Program-made: the position numbers and the translations under genes
Source: Adhaeribacter sp.
GTDB taxonomy: Bacteria > Bacteroidota > Bacteroidia > Cytophagales > Hymenobacteraceae
Direction: 5' to 3'
DNA: 9,690 nt
Assembly (NCBI GenBank): GCA_028288395.1
Contig: JAQBNV010000006.1
Coordinates: 1-9,690 of the forward strand
The notes under the pieces: generated by a model
Told to the model about the DNA's origin: nothing
The model's database searches: none
What the model saw: the letters and a program-made list of their open reading frames with translations, nothing else
Shown here: piece by piece, positions 1-7,200 of the stretch
Numbering within the stretch: the stretch's first letter is position 1
How the letters are laid out: every line of letters starts with the position of its first letter

Positions 1-410
1 GTGAAGCCAATTAGCAAGCTGCAAGCTGGTTTAACGTGAGGTGAGCAGTGAAGGTGCCCGAGCACGGGCGTGCGAAGGGGACGCCCGCAGGGCAGGACTG
101 CAAACACCTGAACGGACGAACAGAAACGGTATAAGAGGCAGGGAGTCGTGGGTAAGCAAGCACCTCTTTGTGAAGCCCCTGGCCAACAAACGGCTCTGTG
201 TAGATGCAGCAGGATTAGGTGGAAGGATAAGTGTTTTACCTAGGGAGGTCTTGGAATAGATTCGTTTTCTATGCACCAAGAAGTCAGCAGCGGCCATAGT
301 AGCCATCCGGAAACGAGCCGTAAGCACTACGAGGCCTCACCTGGTGGTGAAGGGCCAAACGTCAGGTTGTCCCAAATTCGACAGGGAGGTTTAGATTAAG
401 AGTCTTCCAG

Positions 411-439
411 CCCCGCCTTAAAACAGGACGAAGGCGGGG
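411..439 (+). other. GC-rich hairpin in the shortened intron domain IV
   Basis: CCCCGCCTT (411-419) pairs perfectly with AAGGCGGGG (431-439) around an 11-nt loop. It lies between the domain III block and domain V, where most bacterial group II introns carry the reverse transcriptase gene. It probably is the stub of domain IV after ORF loss. It is not followed by a T run, so I do not call it a terminator. Confidence 0.6.
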
Positions 440-474
440 TTGGTGAAAAGAGCTGCCGCGCTATGCCTGGCGAA

Positions 475-552
475 CCGCCGAATACGCGAACCGTACGTTC
501 GGTGGTGTGAGAGCCTCTCCGTGGGTATTTTACCCACGGCGGGCTACTCGAT
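475..552 (+). ncRNA. Group II intron domains V and VI with 3' splice site
   Basis: Domain V: ACCGCCGAA (475-483) pairs with TTCGGTGGT (498-506) including one G-U wobble. A CG bulge and a short TACG/CGTA distal stem complete it. The triad is CGC (476-478 or the neighbouring register), the form typical of class IIC rather than AGC. Domain VI: CCGTGGGTA (519-527) pairs with TACCCACGG (531-539) around TTT. GAG (511-513) can pair with CTC (547-549), leaving A546 as a bulged branch-point candidate seven bases from the 3' end at T552. All catalytic landmarks look intact, so the 3' half may still be splicing-competent. Confidence 0.85.
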
Positions 553-1061
553 TAGGCGGTGATTTTTAATTCTTCATCTTGTGAAAAAATACCTTTAATA
601 ACAGGCTGCAAAAACCAAATCCCAAAAGGGAAAACTATTAATTGCCAAAATACTCCTGTTTTTTTATTCTCCATCTCATCAATATTGTTCGAGATGATAA
701 TGTAAAGCTTAATCCAGCTCACGAAAGCAGTAATTATGAAAACTATTAAGATTCCACCAATTCCATAACTTAACGCTTCATTTTCCTCAAAGTTAAAATC
801 AAAGAATTCATCCGGGACAACATTAGTGAATAAAAACAAACAACAAGTCAGAATAAGATTTCTTTTAAATCGCCAAAATTTCATTACATCCTTTCTTTCG
901 TTTTTTTCATGAAGGCTTTTCCCAAGAAGGTAAATCCATCCGAAGAAAATAATGATAAAAGTAAAACTGCCGAGGCTTTCTGAAATCGTCGACATTAAAA
1001 TAGGAGGAACAATAATTAATAGAAATATTTGCCAAGCTTCTACTTTAAGTATCTGTTTCAT
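552..1061 (-). CDS. Small multi-spanning membrane protein, function unknown (possible integron cassette gene)
   Basis: I do not recognise a named family. The 169-residue product has about four or five hydrophobic segments (about 10-27, 30-50, 68-84, 100-124 and 137-156) separated by charged loops such as HEKNERKD and DEMENKK. It should sit in the inner membrane. The stretch FGIWFLQPVIKGIF near the end resembles the C-terminal part of small Bacteroidota membrane proteins, so the protein looks nearly full length. The start ATG is at 1061, 17 nt after a GTTAGGC core. The TAA stop (554-552) lies in GCCTAA, and its last base coincides with the last base of the antisense intron. The gene is visibly more AT-rich than the IS element and the operon, which fits acquisition by transfer. 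No clear ribosome binding site or Bacteroidota TAnnTTTG promoter is visible. If the intron truncated it, only a few C-terminal residues were lost. Confidence 0.7.
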   Translation of the reverse strand: MKQILKVEAWQIFLLIIVPPILMSTISESLGSFTFIIIFFGWIYLLGKSLHEKNERKDVMKFWRFKRNLILTCCLFLFTNVVPDEFFDFNFEENEALSYGIGGILIVFIITAFVSWIKLYIIISNNIDEMENKKTGVFWQLIVFPFGIWFLQPVIKGIFSQDEELKITA

Positions 1062-1340
1062 AGGTTGTTTGAATTTACGCCTAACTCGCGGATAAAAGGA
1101 GTTGTTCCGGTTATCTGCTGTATGTATGGATAAATAACTTTATCCAACTTATTCAAGGGTATTCTTCAGTTCTAAAAATAATGAATGTTTAATTAGAAAA
1201 AACAAATTAAAACGGCTGGAATTAATGAAGTTTTCTTCGGGCGGATTAGCTAAAGCGGTGCTGGGTTTACTTTATTCATTTATTATAGGAGTTACGCAAC
1301 ATCATTTTATCACGTACTTGCAAAGGTAAAACATAATTAA
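1062..1340. other. Intergenic region between cassette-like gene and IS element
   Basis: Apart from the attC-like site there is a 7-bp hairpin GGATAAA-TAAC-TTTATCC (1128-1145) without a following T run. There is also a 34-codon plus-strand open frame (1225-1329) starting MKFSSGGLAKAVLG. It is weakly hydrophobic and lacks a ribosome binding site, so I do not call it a gene. TATAGGAGTTACGCAAC (about 1284-1300) reminds me of terminal repeats of some insertion sequences and may be a scar, but no second copy is in the window. I see no convincing promoter. Confidence 0.4.
1079..1118 (-). other. attC-like half site (GTTAGGC core plus imperfect inverted arms)
   Basis: On the minus strand GTTAGGC (1085-1079) fits the integron recombination core GTTRRRY. 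It stands 17 nt before the ATG of the 169-residue gene, as at the 5' boundary of a cassette. Just outside it, GCAGATAA (1118-1111) and TTATCCGC (1095-1088) form an 8-bp arm with one mismatch and a 15-nt loop, resembling an L''/L' pair. The partner R'' core (RYYYAAC) expected beyond 1118 is not recognisable, so the site is incomplete or diverged. No integrase gene is in the window. The call rests on short motifs. Confidence 0.4.
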
Positions 1341-1342
1341 TA

Positions 1343-1367
1343 CCGGATTGAATTGATTAAGACGTAT
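1343..1367 (+). repeat. IS630 terminal inverted repeat, left end
   Basis: It matches the reverse complement of 2372-2396 at 21 of 25 positions. The outer CC, the core TTGAATTGATTAAG (1348-1361) and the inner CGTAT are identical, while the four mismatches are at 1345-1347 and 1362. TA (1341-1342) flanks it outside. The stop codon of the transposase (1357-1359) lies within it. Confidence 0.85.
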
Positions 1368-1899
1368 TAGCCAGGTAAGGGTAGTTGGTGATGGAGGTTA
1401 CCAGTTGGGGATTGTCAAAGAAGAAGTTGAGCTCTTTCTCGACCAGCTGCTGTGCCTGCTCAAGAGAATCAAACACTTTAAAAGCCAGTCGGCGGCGCAG
1501 TTCCTGGAAGAAGCGCTCCACCGGGTTTAGCTCCGAGCTGGCAGCGGGAATGCGCACCAGCACGATGCGCGCTGGGTTGAGCAGCTTCTGCTGGTGGGCC
1601 GTTGCCCGGTCCGCCACCAGCAGCGTTTTTGCGGTAAGCCCCTGCTCAAACTCTTGGCCGAAAAGCTGGAAACACGCCTGGTTGAGGGCGGGCAGGAACA
1701 TGGCAAATACCTCTCCGGTGAAGGGAGCGATGGCCACAAACAAGTGCGTGAACTCATAACCAATCTTCACCACAGCCTTTGGCCGGTGCCCCTGAGGCCC
1801 CCACTTGCGGGCCAGATGGGTGCGGGTGCCCACCCGCATCTCATCCTCAAAGTAGATGTGCTGGGGTTGGTAAGGGGCGCTTAACGGCGTAAAGTTTTT
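1357..1899 (-). CDS. IS630 transposase, C-terminal DDE catalytic frame (reached by -1 frameshift)
   Basis: This frame opens at 1899, right after a TAA at 1902-1900, and holds the DDE endonuclease domain. Read as the fusion, the catalytic acids are probably Asp in IYFEDE (about residue 174), Asp in LLVADRATAH (about 252) and Glu in SSELNPVE (about 283). An ATG at 1839 (MRVGTRTH) would give a 160-residue protein lacking the first aspartate, because IYFEDE is encoded just upstream of it. An independent protein would therefore be inactive, and fusion with the upstream frame is the likely functional form. A one-base deletion or sequencing error in the A tract would look identical; inserting one A would fuse the frames. 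Translation ends in the left terminal repeat. Confidence 0.85.
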   Translation of the reverse strand, partial: KNFTPLSAPYQPQHIYFEDEMRVGTRTHLARKWGPQGHRPKAVVKIGYEFTHLFVAIAPFTGEVFAMFLPALNQACFQLFGQEFEQGLTAKTLLVADRATAHQQKLLNPARIVLVRIPAASSELNPVERFFQELRRRLAFKVFDSLEQAQQLVEKELNFFFDNPQLVTSITNYPYLANTS

Positions 1900-2363
1900 T
1901 TAAAAGCCACTACCTGCCCCTCATCCCGGCGGATGTTGACCGGCCGGCCTGTTTTGAGCTTTATCTTCAGGCGCTGGAAGAGCTTACAGAGGCCCGAGAC
2001 CGTGTAGTCCACGCCGAACTCGGCGGCTATATAGAGCCGCACCTCGGAGAGGGTTCTAGCCAGGTCCTGGCGCAGGTACGCTTGCAACTGGCTGATTTGA
2101 GAACCGGAAAGCTTACCGAAGCTGTGCAAGTAACCGGGGCTGGTCAAACCGGCATAGCCCTGCTGCCGGTAGAACTGCAAGAGCCGCTGGCTCTGCCGCT
2201 CTTGCAAACCGATGGCCTGGCCCGCAGCCCGCTGGCTCTTGCACTCACCGCTCTTTAAAACCCGTAGAAACCTGATACGGTCCCGCACGATAGCTTTACC
2301 GGCATGCCGTTCCTGTTCCTGCAGGAAAGACAGCTCCTCTGTAATGACTGTTCCATAATCCAT
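1881..2363 (-). CDS. IS630 transposase, N-terminal frame (DNA-binding part)
   Basis: This 160-residue frame binds the element's ends. Residues about 27-65 form a helix-turn-helix (IRFLRVLKSGE..SQRAAGQAIGLQERQSQRLLQ). Residues about 84-140 form a second, winged helix-like part (LSGSQISQLQAYL..ARTLSEVRLYI..) that ends in LKTGRP, typical of the HTH_29/winged-helix pair of IS630 transposases. The start ATG (2363) is preceded by GGTAAG, a weak ribosome site. The frame ends nine codons after entering a TTTTAAAAAAAC tract. It has no catalytic residues, so by itself it is not a transposase; it might act as a DNA-binding regulator. The -1 frame continues directly into the catalytic half, giving a predicted fusion of about 335 residues, a normal length for the family. 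Confidence 0.85.
   Translation of the reverse strand: MDYGTVITEELSFLQEQERHAGKAIVRDRIRFLRVLKSGECKSQRAAGQAIGLQERQSQRLLQFYRQQGYAGLTSPGYLHSFGKLSGSQISQLQAYLRQDLARTLSEVRLYIAAEFGVDYTVSGLCKLFQRLKIKLKTGRPVNIRRDEGQVVAFKKTLRR
1894..1905 (-). promoter_or_regulatory. Candidate -1 frameshift site of the IS630 transposase
   Basis: The minus strand reads TTTT AAAAAAA C. The zero-frame codons are TTT AAA AAA ACT, and slipping back one base after the second AAA gives AAA then AAC TTT ACG. The two frames are jointly open only from 1899 to 1884, so the shift must occur essentially on this tract. It is not a perfect X_XXY_YYZ heptamer in the zero frame. Single-tRNA slippage or polymerase slippage on A7 is therefore as likely as tandem slippage. 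I see no strong downstream stem-loop. Confidence 0.6.
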
Positions 2364-2371
2364 CTTACCAT

Positions 2372-2396
2372 ATACGCCTTAATCAATTCAAAGTGG
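2372..2396 (-). repeat. IS630 terminal inverted repeat, right end
   Basis: Inverted copy of the left end, sharing the 14-bp core TTGAATTGATTAAG, followed outside by TA (2397-2398). It stands just upstream of the transposase start codon at 2363, leaving only about 8 nt between repeat and ATG. The promoter must therefore overlap the repeat or lie outside the element. Confidence 0.85.
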
Positions 2397-2398
2397 TA

Positions 2399-2775
2399 TA
2401 AGTAAAGCCGAAAACATTAATCCTGAAGTTTGAAGGAAGGGATTCATACTATTCATAATTCAAAGTTCGGCATTAGGAAAACAGGTTAACTTTTTTGCCC
2501 ATAATGGTTGGCAAAGTTGCCCTGATTGCCCGATTGAATAAATAAAACAAAATACCTAATAGCGGCAACAAAATATCAGAGCACATCTCAGGAATGCCGT
2601 CGGGCCTAAATAATTTGGTAAATGGATCCTCTAGTAAGCTTTTCGCCCAAATGCATCAGAAAAATATTTAATCACCTGCCTTTTAGGGATACCCGAAAGC
2701 TGTTAACCCGAGCCAAATATTACTATACCGCCTTTGCTTAATTATGAAATCTAATTATCCGAAAACCGGAACATG
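2399..2775. other. Intergenic region without supported gene
   Basis: This AT-rich stretch lies between the IS element and the 3' end of the haloperoxidase gene. The longest plausible open frames are only a dozen or so codons. A short GGCAA-AG-TTGCC palindrome occurs near 2510-2520. TCCG/CGGA (2758-2761 with 2767-2770) could form a 4-bp hairpin just past the haloperoxidase stop, but it lacks a U run. I see no RNA gene, array or clear promoter. Confidence 0.5.
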
Positions 2776-4140
2776 CTATTTCGTCTGGGCCAAAGTAGCT
2801 GTTGGTTGGGCTGATTTCCGGGTTTTAAGTTTCGCTACCAGATATTTCCCTACCTGGGTTCCTTCTTCAGCGCCATTTTCGATAGCCGACATAAAGTGAA
2901 TTCCGCCGTACAGCCGGCTAATGGCAGCTTCGTTGGCGGCAGCCTGAAAAGATTTAAAAGGCCGGGCTGGTAAACCATAAGGCACTTCCGTAGAATCGGT
3001 GTAGGCAAAAGCCGGACCAAATAAATCGGTAAGTACCACCGCTGCCGCATTGGAAATAACACTATGCCCGCTGGGATATTCCGGAAAAGGCGGCGTTTGC
3101 AGCAAGGGTACCCACTTATTATCCAGGTGCTCGTTAATGGCGGTTTCGGGCCGAATCCGGTCGCTGCGGTATTTTTCGTCCCAGCAACTGATAAAGCCAT
3201 CGGCCAACGAAAGAGAAACGCGGGTAAAAGCTTCCAGGGTCTGCATCATATCGGAGCCAGCCTGGCGGGTAGCAATACCGGTAATACCTAACCAATGACC
3301 GCCCGGGGTTATTTTTTTGGTGGCGTACATTACATGGCCGGTTACATGCATCACAAAAGGATTACAATCCCAGAAACTTGCGATGGCGCGTTGCTCATTG
3401 GTTAAGCGGTTGGTGGTTTCGTAAACCTGTAACATTTCCTGGTAAAACGGGCTGCCCTTAACCGGATTAAAAGCGATGGGCAAGGCCGGGGTAAACTGGT
3501 TGCAGGAATCCATTACAAAAGGGCGCACTTTAAACCAATTGGGTTCGATGGCGTCCATATAAGCCGGGGGCGTGGGCACCCAATGACCGGCTTGCTTTTT
3601 TACCTGATGCCGGAAGCCCCGGGTCTGCTTGTAGCCATCTTCGTTGGCGTAGGCCATTACTGCATTTGCCACCGCCTGCCCGTAACGCAACGAACGCGCA
3701 TACACCTCCTGGGGCACTCCCATTTCTGAATATTCGGCGTACAGCTGCTTTTCGTATTCATCCAGCAGTTCACCGGAAAAAGTAAGGTTACGGCCTACGG
3801 CCAGAAATGCGTGCAAACTGGCCAGCGGCAAACAATAAACAGAGTCTTTGGCCGGCTGCGGAACGCCCGTAAAGTCCTTTAACTGCCCCTTCAGCGATTG
3901 GTACTGGGGATAATCATGAATTAACACCTCGTAAGCCGCAATGTGGGGATAAGCGTAAATGCGGCTGGCGACCGGCGGCGAAAAAATATCGTGCACAATA
4001 ACGGCCGTTAATTTATTTACCGATTGGCGTAAAAACTCCGGATTCGCGGCAGCGGCTTTATAATCTTTTGCCGGCTTCTGGCAGCCCAGCGTCAGGCTCC
4101 AAAGCAACAGCCAAAAACTTACTTTAAAATAACTTTTCAC
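2776..4140 (-). CDS. Vanadium-dependent haloperoxidase-like lipoprotein (PAP2/VHPO superfamily)
   Basis: Predicted enzyme using bound vanadate and H2O2 to oxidise a halide; related folds are acid phosphatases. The 454-residue product starts with a signal peptide and a lipobox-like TLGC, putting the lipid anchor at Cys20. Vanadate ligands appear in the C-terminal third: Lys323 and Arg330 (WDEKYRSDRIRP), Ser357-Gly358-His359 (FPEYPSGHS), then Arg409 and His415 (SRLYGGIH). The K-R spacing of 7 and R-H spacing of 6 equal those of Curvularia chloroperoxidase (K353/R360, R490/H496). His359 would be the axial ligand. Phe352, seven before it, matches the chloroperoxidase Phe rather than the His of algal bromoperoxidases. 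The layout also resembles the Zobellia iodoperoxidases as I remember them. Halide specificity cannot be read from sequence. The start is GTG; an in-frame TAG two codons upstream rules out a longer protein. It is the last gene of the minus-strand set, 60 bp after the propeller lipoprotein. Confidence 0.88.
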   Translation of the reverse strand: MKSYFKVSFWLLLWSLTLGCQKPAKDYKAAAANPEFLRQSVNKLTAVIVHDIFSPPVASRIYAYPHIAAYEVLIHDYPQYQSLKGQLKDFTGVPQPAKDSVYCLPLASLHAFLAVGRNLTFSGELLDEYEKQLYAEYSEMGVPQEVYARSLRYGQAVANAVMAYANEDGYKQTRGFRHQVKKQAGHWVPTPPAYMDAIEPNWFKVRPFVMDSCNQFTPALPIAFNPVKGSPFYQEMLQVYETTNRLTNEQRAIASFWDCNPFVMHVTGHVMYATKKITPGGHWLGITGIATRQAGSDMMQTLEAFTRVSLSLADGFISCWDEKYRSDRIRPETAINEHLDNKWVPLLQTPPFPEYPSGHSVISNAAAVVLTDLFGPAFAYTDSTEVPYGLPARPFKSFQAAANEAAISRLYGGIHFMSAIENGAEEGTQVGKYLVAKLKTRKSAQPTATLAQTK

Positions 4141-4154
4141 TTTCTAATAATCAT
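4137..4154 (-). promoter_or_regulatory. Five-codon leader frame overlapping the haloperoxidase GTG start
   Basis: In the 60-bp spacer an ATG at 4154 opens ATG ATT ATT AGA AAG TGA. Its stop overlaps the GTG start of the haloperoxidase in GTGA (4140-4137). Such overlaps can allow termination-reinitiation and couple a weak start to upstream translation. No Shine-Dalgarno sequence precedes either start. It may be chance. Confidence 0.2.
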
Positions 4155-4200
4155 GCTTATCCACAATATACCTTAATTTTTTTAAACCCTAAAGCAGCTG

Positions 4201-7200
4201 TTACAGGGGCGCGTCCTTTCCGGGCAGATTTTTACTTTTTACCACCAGCTTTACCCCTTCCTTATTAGTTTTCCGAAATATTTGCAAGGGCAGATCATTG
4301 CGGGCTACCAGCAATAATTCTTCGGTGGAGGTTCTGAGCGGCTTCATATCCCGGACCTGTCCTTCCAGCAGGAAACCGGCTTCGGTGGGAAGAACCGGTT
4401 TGAATTTCCCCTGGCCATTTCCCCGCAATATTAATCCGTAACTGGCATCGTAGCGGCCCTGGTAAGTACTTACGCCATAAAAATTACCGCCCAGTAAAAC
4501 ATCCAGGTGGCCATCGTTATTTATATCGGTTACATGCAAAGCGAATATTTTGGACACCTGGGCCTCGCGCGGCAGGGCATATTGTTTAAACTTTTTATTG
4601 CCTAAGTTTTCGAGATAGACCGAGTGGAAATTATTCACCTCTAACAACAGGGCATCCTGTAACTGACTTTTATCAAATATCTGATCAATGGTTTTGCCGG
4701 CAAAATCGCGGTAGTTGGTAAATTTTTTATTAATCAAAGGCATTTGCTTGCCCAGTTCATCTTTGGATGCAACCGGATACCAGTTCTGGCCAGTCTGGTA
4801 GGTCAGGATATGGTCGAGGGTATTATTGCCATCTATATCCTTCACGTACATTTTAAGCGTTCCGTTTTCCTGCTTGCGTAATTTGGTGTTGGTGCCCAGG
4901 TTACCCACCACAAAATCAATATCGCCGTCCTGGTCAAAATCGGCTCCTTTTATAACCTGCCAAAATCCTTTTGCGTTCTGCAATCCGGTATTATTATCGG
5001 GCACCAGTTTATTATTCTGATTCTGGTACACCTGCACGGGCATCCAATCTCCCACCAATATCAGATCCAGATCGCCATCCTGATCATAATCGGCCCACTG
5101 CCCATCGGTAACCATACCGGCCTGTTGCAGGGCCGGCGCCATTTGGGCGGTAGCATCCGTAAATCGTCCCTGGCCGTCGTTCAGTAATAAATAAGATCTG
5201 GGGCTCATGCCGTATTGATAGCCCACAACCCGCCCCCCAACAAATAAATCCAGGTCGCCATCCTGGTCAAAGTCGGCAGGCCGCACACAGCTTTTATTCG
5301 CATACAAAGCCGGCAGGTTCTGGCTGCGGGCAAAATTACCTTTGCCATCGTTCAGGTATAGCCTATCAAATTGCTCGGGCATTTTATCATAAAACTCATT
5401 GCCGCCCGATACCACATATAAATCCAGGTCTTTGTCATTATCAGCATCAAAAAACACGGCATCCACATCTTCGTAAGTCGAGTCTGCCTGGAAAAGCGGC
5501 TTGTTGGTGGCGGTAAACTTGCCATTAGTCCCTTGCACGAACAATGCACCGGCCTGCCATTTGGCGCCGCCCACGTAAATGTCCTCCAGGCCATCGCCGT
5601 TTACATCGCCCACCGCCAGTTTCGGCCCTTCGGTAGATACCTGAAAAGGCATCAGGCTCTCGCGGTAGTAATCCAGGTAATTATTTTCGGCATGTTTGTA
5701 CGGGATAGCGGTGGTGCTTGAAACATCGGTATACAAGCGCGGAGTGGACGGGAATAACTGGGCATAAAAAGTCTGGCCATTGGCTTGGGCATCGCTTTGC
5801 TTCAGCACCAGCGTGGTATTGGCTTGGATGTTGGTTTTTACTTCGGCCTGCTGGTTTCCCCAGATTACAATCAACGTATCTACCCCCGTATGCTTGCCTA
5901 AACCAAAAGTTAGCGTAGGTTCTACACTGGATAAAAAGCCCCGGGTAGGCATTAATTGCTGGGTTTGCAACTGCCCCTGGTGCTTCAGATAAACCTTAGC
6001 ACCCAAACCAAATTTATTCAGTTTATCACCTTCGAGCTTAATTTTGAGGTAATTATTTTTCAGGAGTTGATTGCTTTGGTTGCGGTAAATGCCTGCCGGC
6101 TGGTTAATATTATTTGTAATTAAATCCAGGTCACCGTCATTGTCTAAATCGGCGTACGCGGCTCCGTTGGAAATGGTAGGCTCTTTAAATCCCCAGTCCA
6201 GCGATTTATCCTCAAATTTTAAATTTTTAGCACCCCGGAATATATAATTAGGCACTTTGCCTTGCGGCATCATTTTCAAAGCTTTCTGATCCAAAGACTT
6301 TGAAATACTTTGGGAGTAATTCATGGAATCAGCCGCCGCAAATTTTATATAATCCAAATCATTAGGTCGGTTTTTAATGCCATTGGAAATGAATATATCT
6401 TTTATACCATCATTATCATAGTCAGCTAATAAAGTGGCCCAACTCCAGTCCGTAGCGGCTACCCCGGCCATTAATCCTACATCCGAAAATTTCTGGCCTG
6501 ACAAATTCATTTGCAAACAATTGCGGCTGTACTGATTAAAATAACCGAATTGTAATTTATACAAGTAAATATCCAAGGGGTCTTCGCCCACCGACGATTT
6601 TTCTACTTTTTCATCTGCTGGATACATATCCAGCGTCATAATATCAGGGTAACCATCGTTGTTCATGTCGGCGGCATCACAGCCCATCGAAAAGCGACTT
6701 AAATGCCCGAAATGTTCTTTTACACTTTCCCTAAAAGTACCATTTCCATTATTCAGGTAATAATAATCATCTTCGTGAAAATCATTCGAAACATAAATAT
6801 CATCCCATCCATCGTTGTTTAAATCGGCTACCGCAATACCCAATCCATACCCCATAATGGCGCCGAAGATTCCAGCCTCCTGGCTTACATCTTTAAATTT
6901 AACAACCTTTCCTGCGGCTTCGACACCTTCAGGGGTAATCATTCTGTTTTCCAGCAGGTAATCGCCTGCTTCGTTGTTACGCAGGCTCCGGGCTGTAACG
7001 CGGTCATAGCTGCGGGAGGTATGCACCGCGTGATTTAGCAGGTATACATCCAAGTCACCATCCCGATCATAATCAAAAAAAGCTGCCTGGGTAGCAAAAC
7101 CCGTAAAATCCAAGCCATAATCAGCTGCTTTTTCCGTGAAGGTCAATTCTCCCTCTGGCCCTACCCCGTTGTTGATGTATAATTCGTTAGAGCCTTCCAG

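Larger units (their letters stand above)
1..552 (+). mobile_element. Group IIC intron ribozyme, 5' end outside window, no encoded reverse transcriptase
   Basis: Self-splicing retroelement RNA, recognised from conserved blocks I remember from the Oceanobacillus iheyensis group IIC intron. GGGAGGTCT near 242-250 is followed by AAGTCAGCAG (280-289) and CATAGTA (296-302), which together mark the domain II/III to IV region. The domain V block CGAACCGCCG at 471-480 runs on through the matching strand TTCGGTGGTGTG to 509. The upstream part (1-240) is rich in short GC stems and fits the rest of domain I. The true 5' end (GTGYG) is probably some tens of bases left of the window. The 3' end is placed after GAT at 552, obeying the group II AY rule. 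No reverse transcriptase/maturase frame lies between domains III and V, where one normally sits; only about 150 nt with a GC hairpin remain. It would need a maturase acting in trans, or be a dead copy. Orientation is opposite to the adjoining gene. Confidence 0.88.
1341..2398 (-). mobile_element. IS630-family insertion sequence, complete
   Basis: The element itself spans about 1343-2396 (1054 bp), bounded by 25-bp inverted repeats and a TA at each end (1341-1342 and 2397-2398). TA is the target duplicated by the IS630/Tc1/mariner superfamily. It carries one transposase split into an N-terminal helix-turn-helix frame and a C-terminal DDE frame, joined by a -1 shift at seven A. The downstream frame stops inside the left repeat, so the element is compact. 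Both ends and all catalytic motifs are present, so it could be active. It lies between the cassette-like gene and the haloperoxidase operon, and interrupts no gene I can recognise. Confidence 0.88.

Noticed and set aside
31..327. Open frames on both strands at 31-327 (minus) and 41-259 (plus)
   Set aside because: They lie wholly inside the structured group II intron RNA. The protein sequences are low in hydrophobic core and show no known motif, so they are by-products of GC-rich stems.
1128..1145. Hairpin GGATAAA-TAAC-TTTATCC as a rho-independent terminator
   Set aside because: The stem is AT-rich and there is no T run on either side. It may only be part of the attC-like region or chance.
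1357..1839. Independent 160-residue DDE protein starting at the ATG at 1839
   Set aside because: That start leaves out the FEDE motif with the first catalytic Asp, which is encoded in the same frame just upstream. The frameshift fusion is the sensible product.
1385..1884. Plus-strand open frames of about 100 residues across the transposase
   Set aside because: They are antisense shadows of the GC-rich transposase frames, with no recognisable domains and no upstream signals.
2624..2641. GGATCC..CTAG..AAGCTT string resembling a cloning-vector polylinker
   Set aside because: Only short restriction-site words match, the order and spacing differ from pUC-type linkers, and both flanks look native. 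It is chance rather than vector contamination.
2758..2770. TCCG-AAAAC-CGGA as terminator of the haloperoxidase operon
   Set aside because: The stem is only 4 bp and no U run follows on the minus strand, so it is too weak to call.
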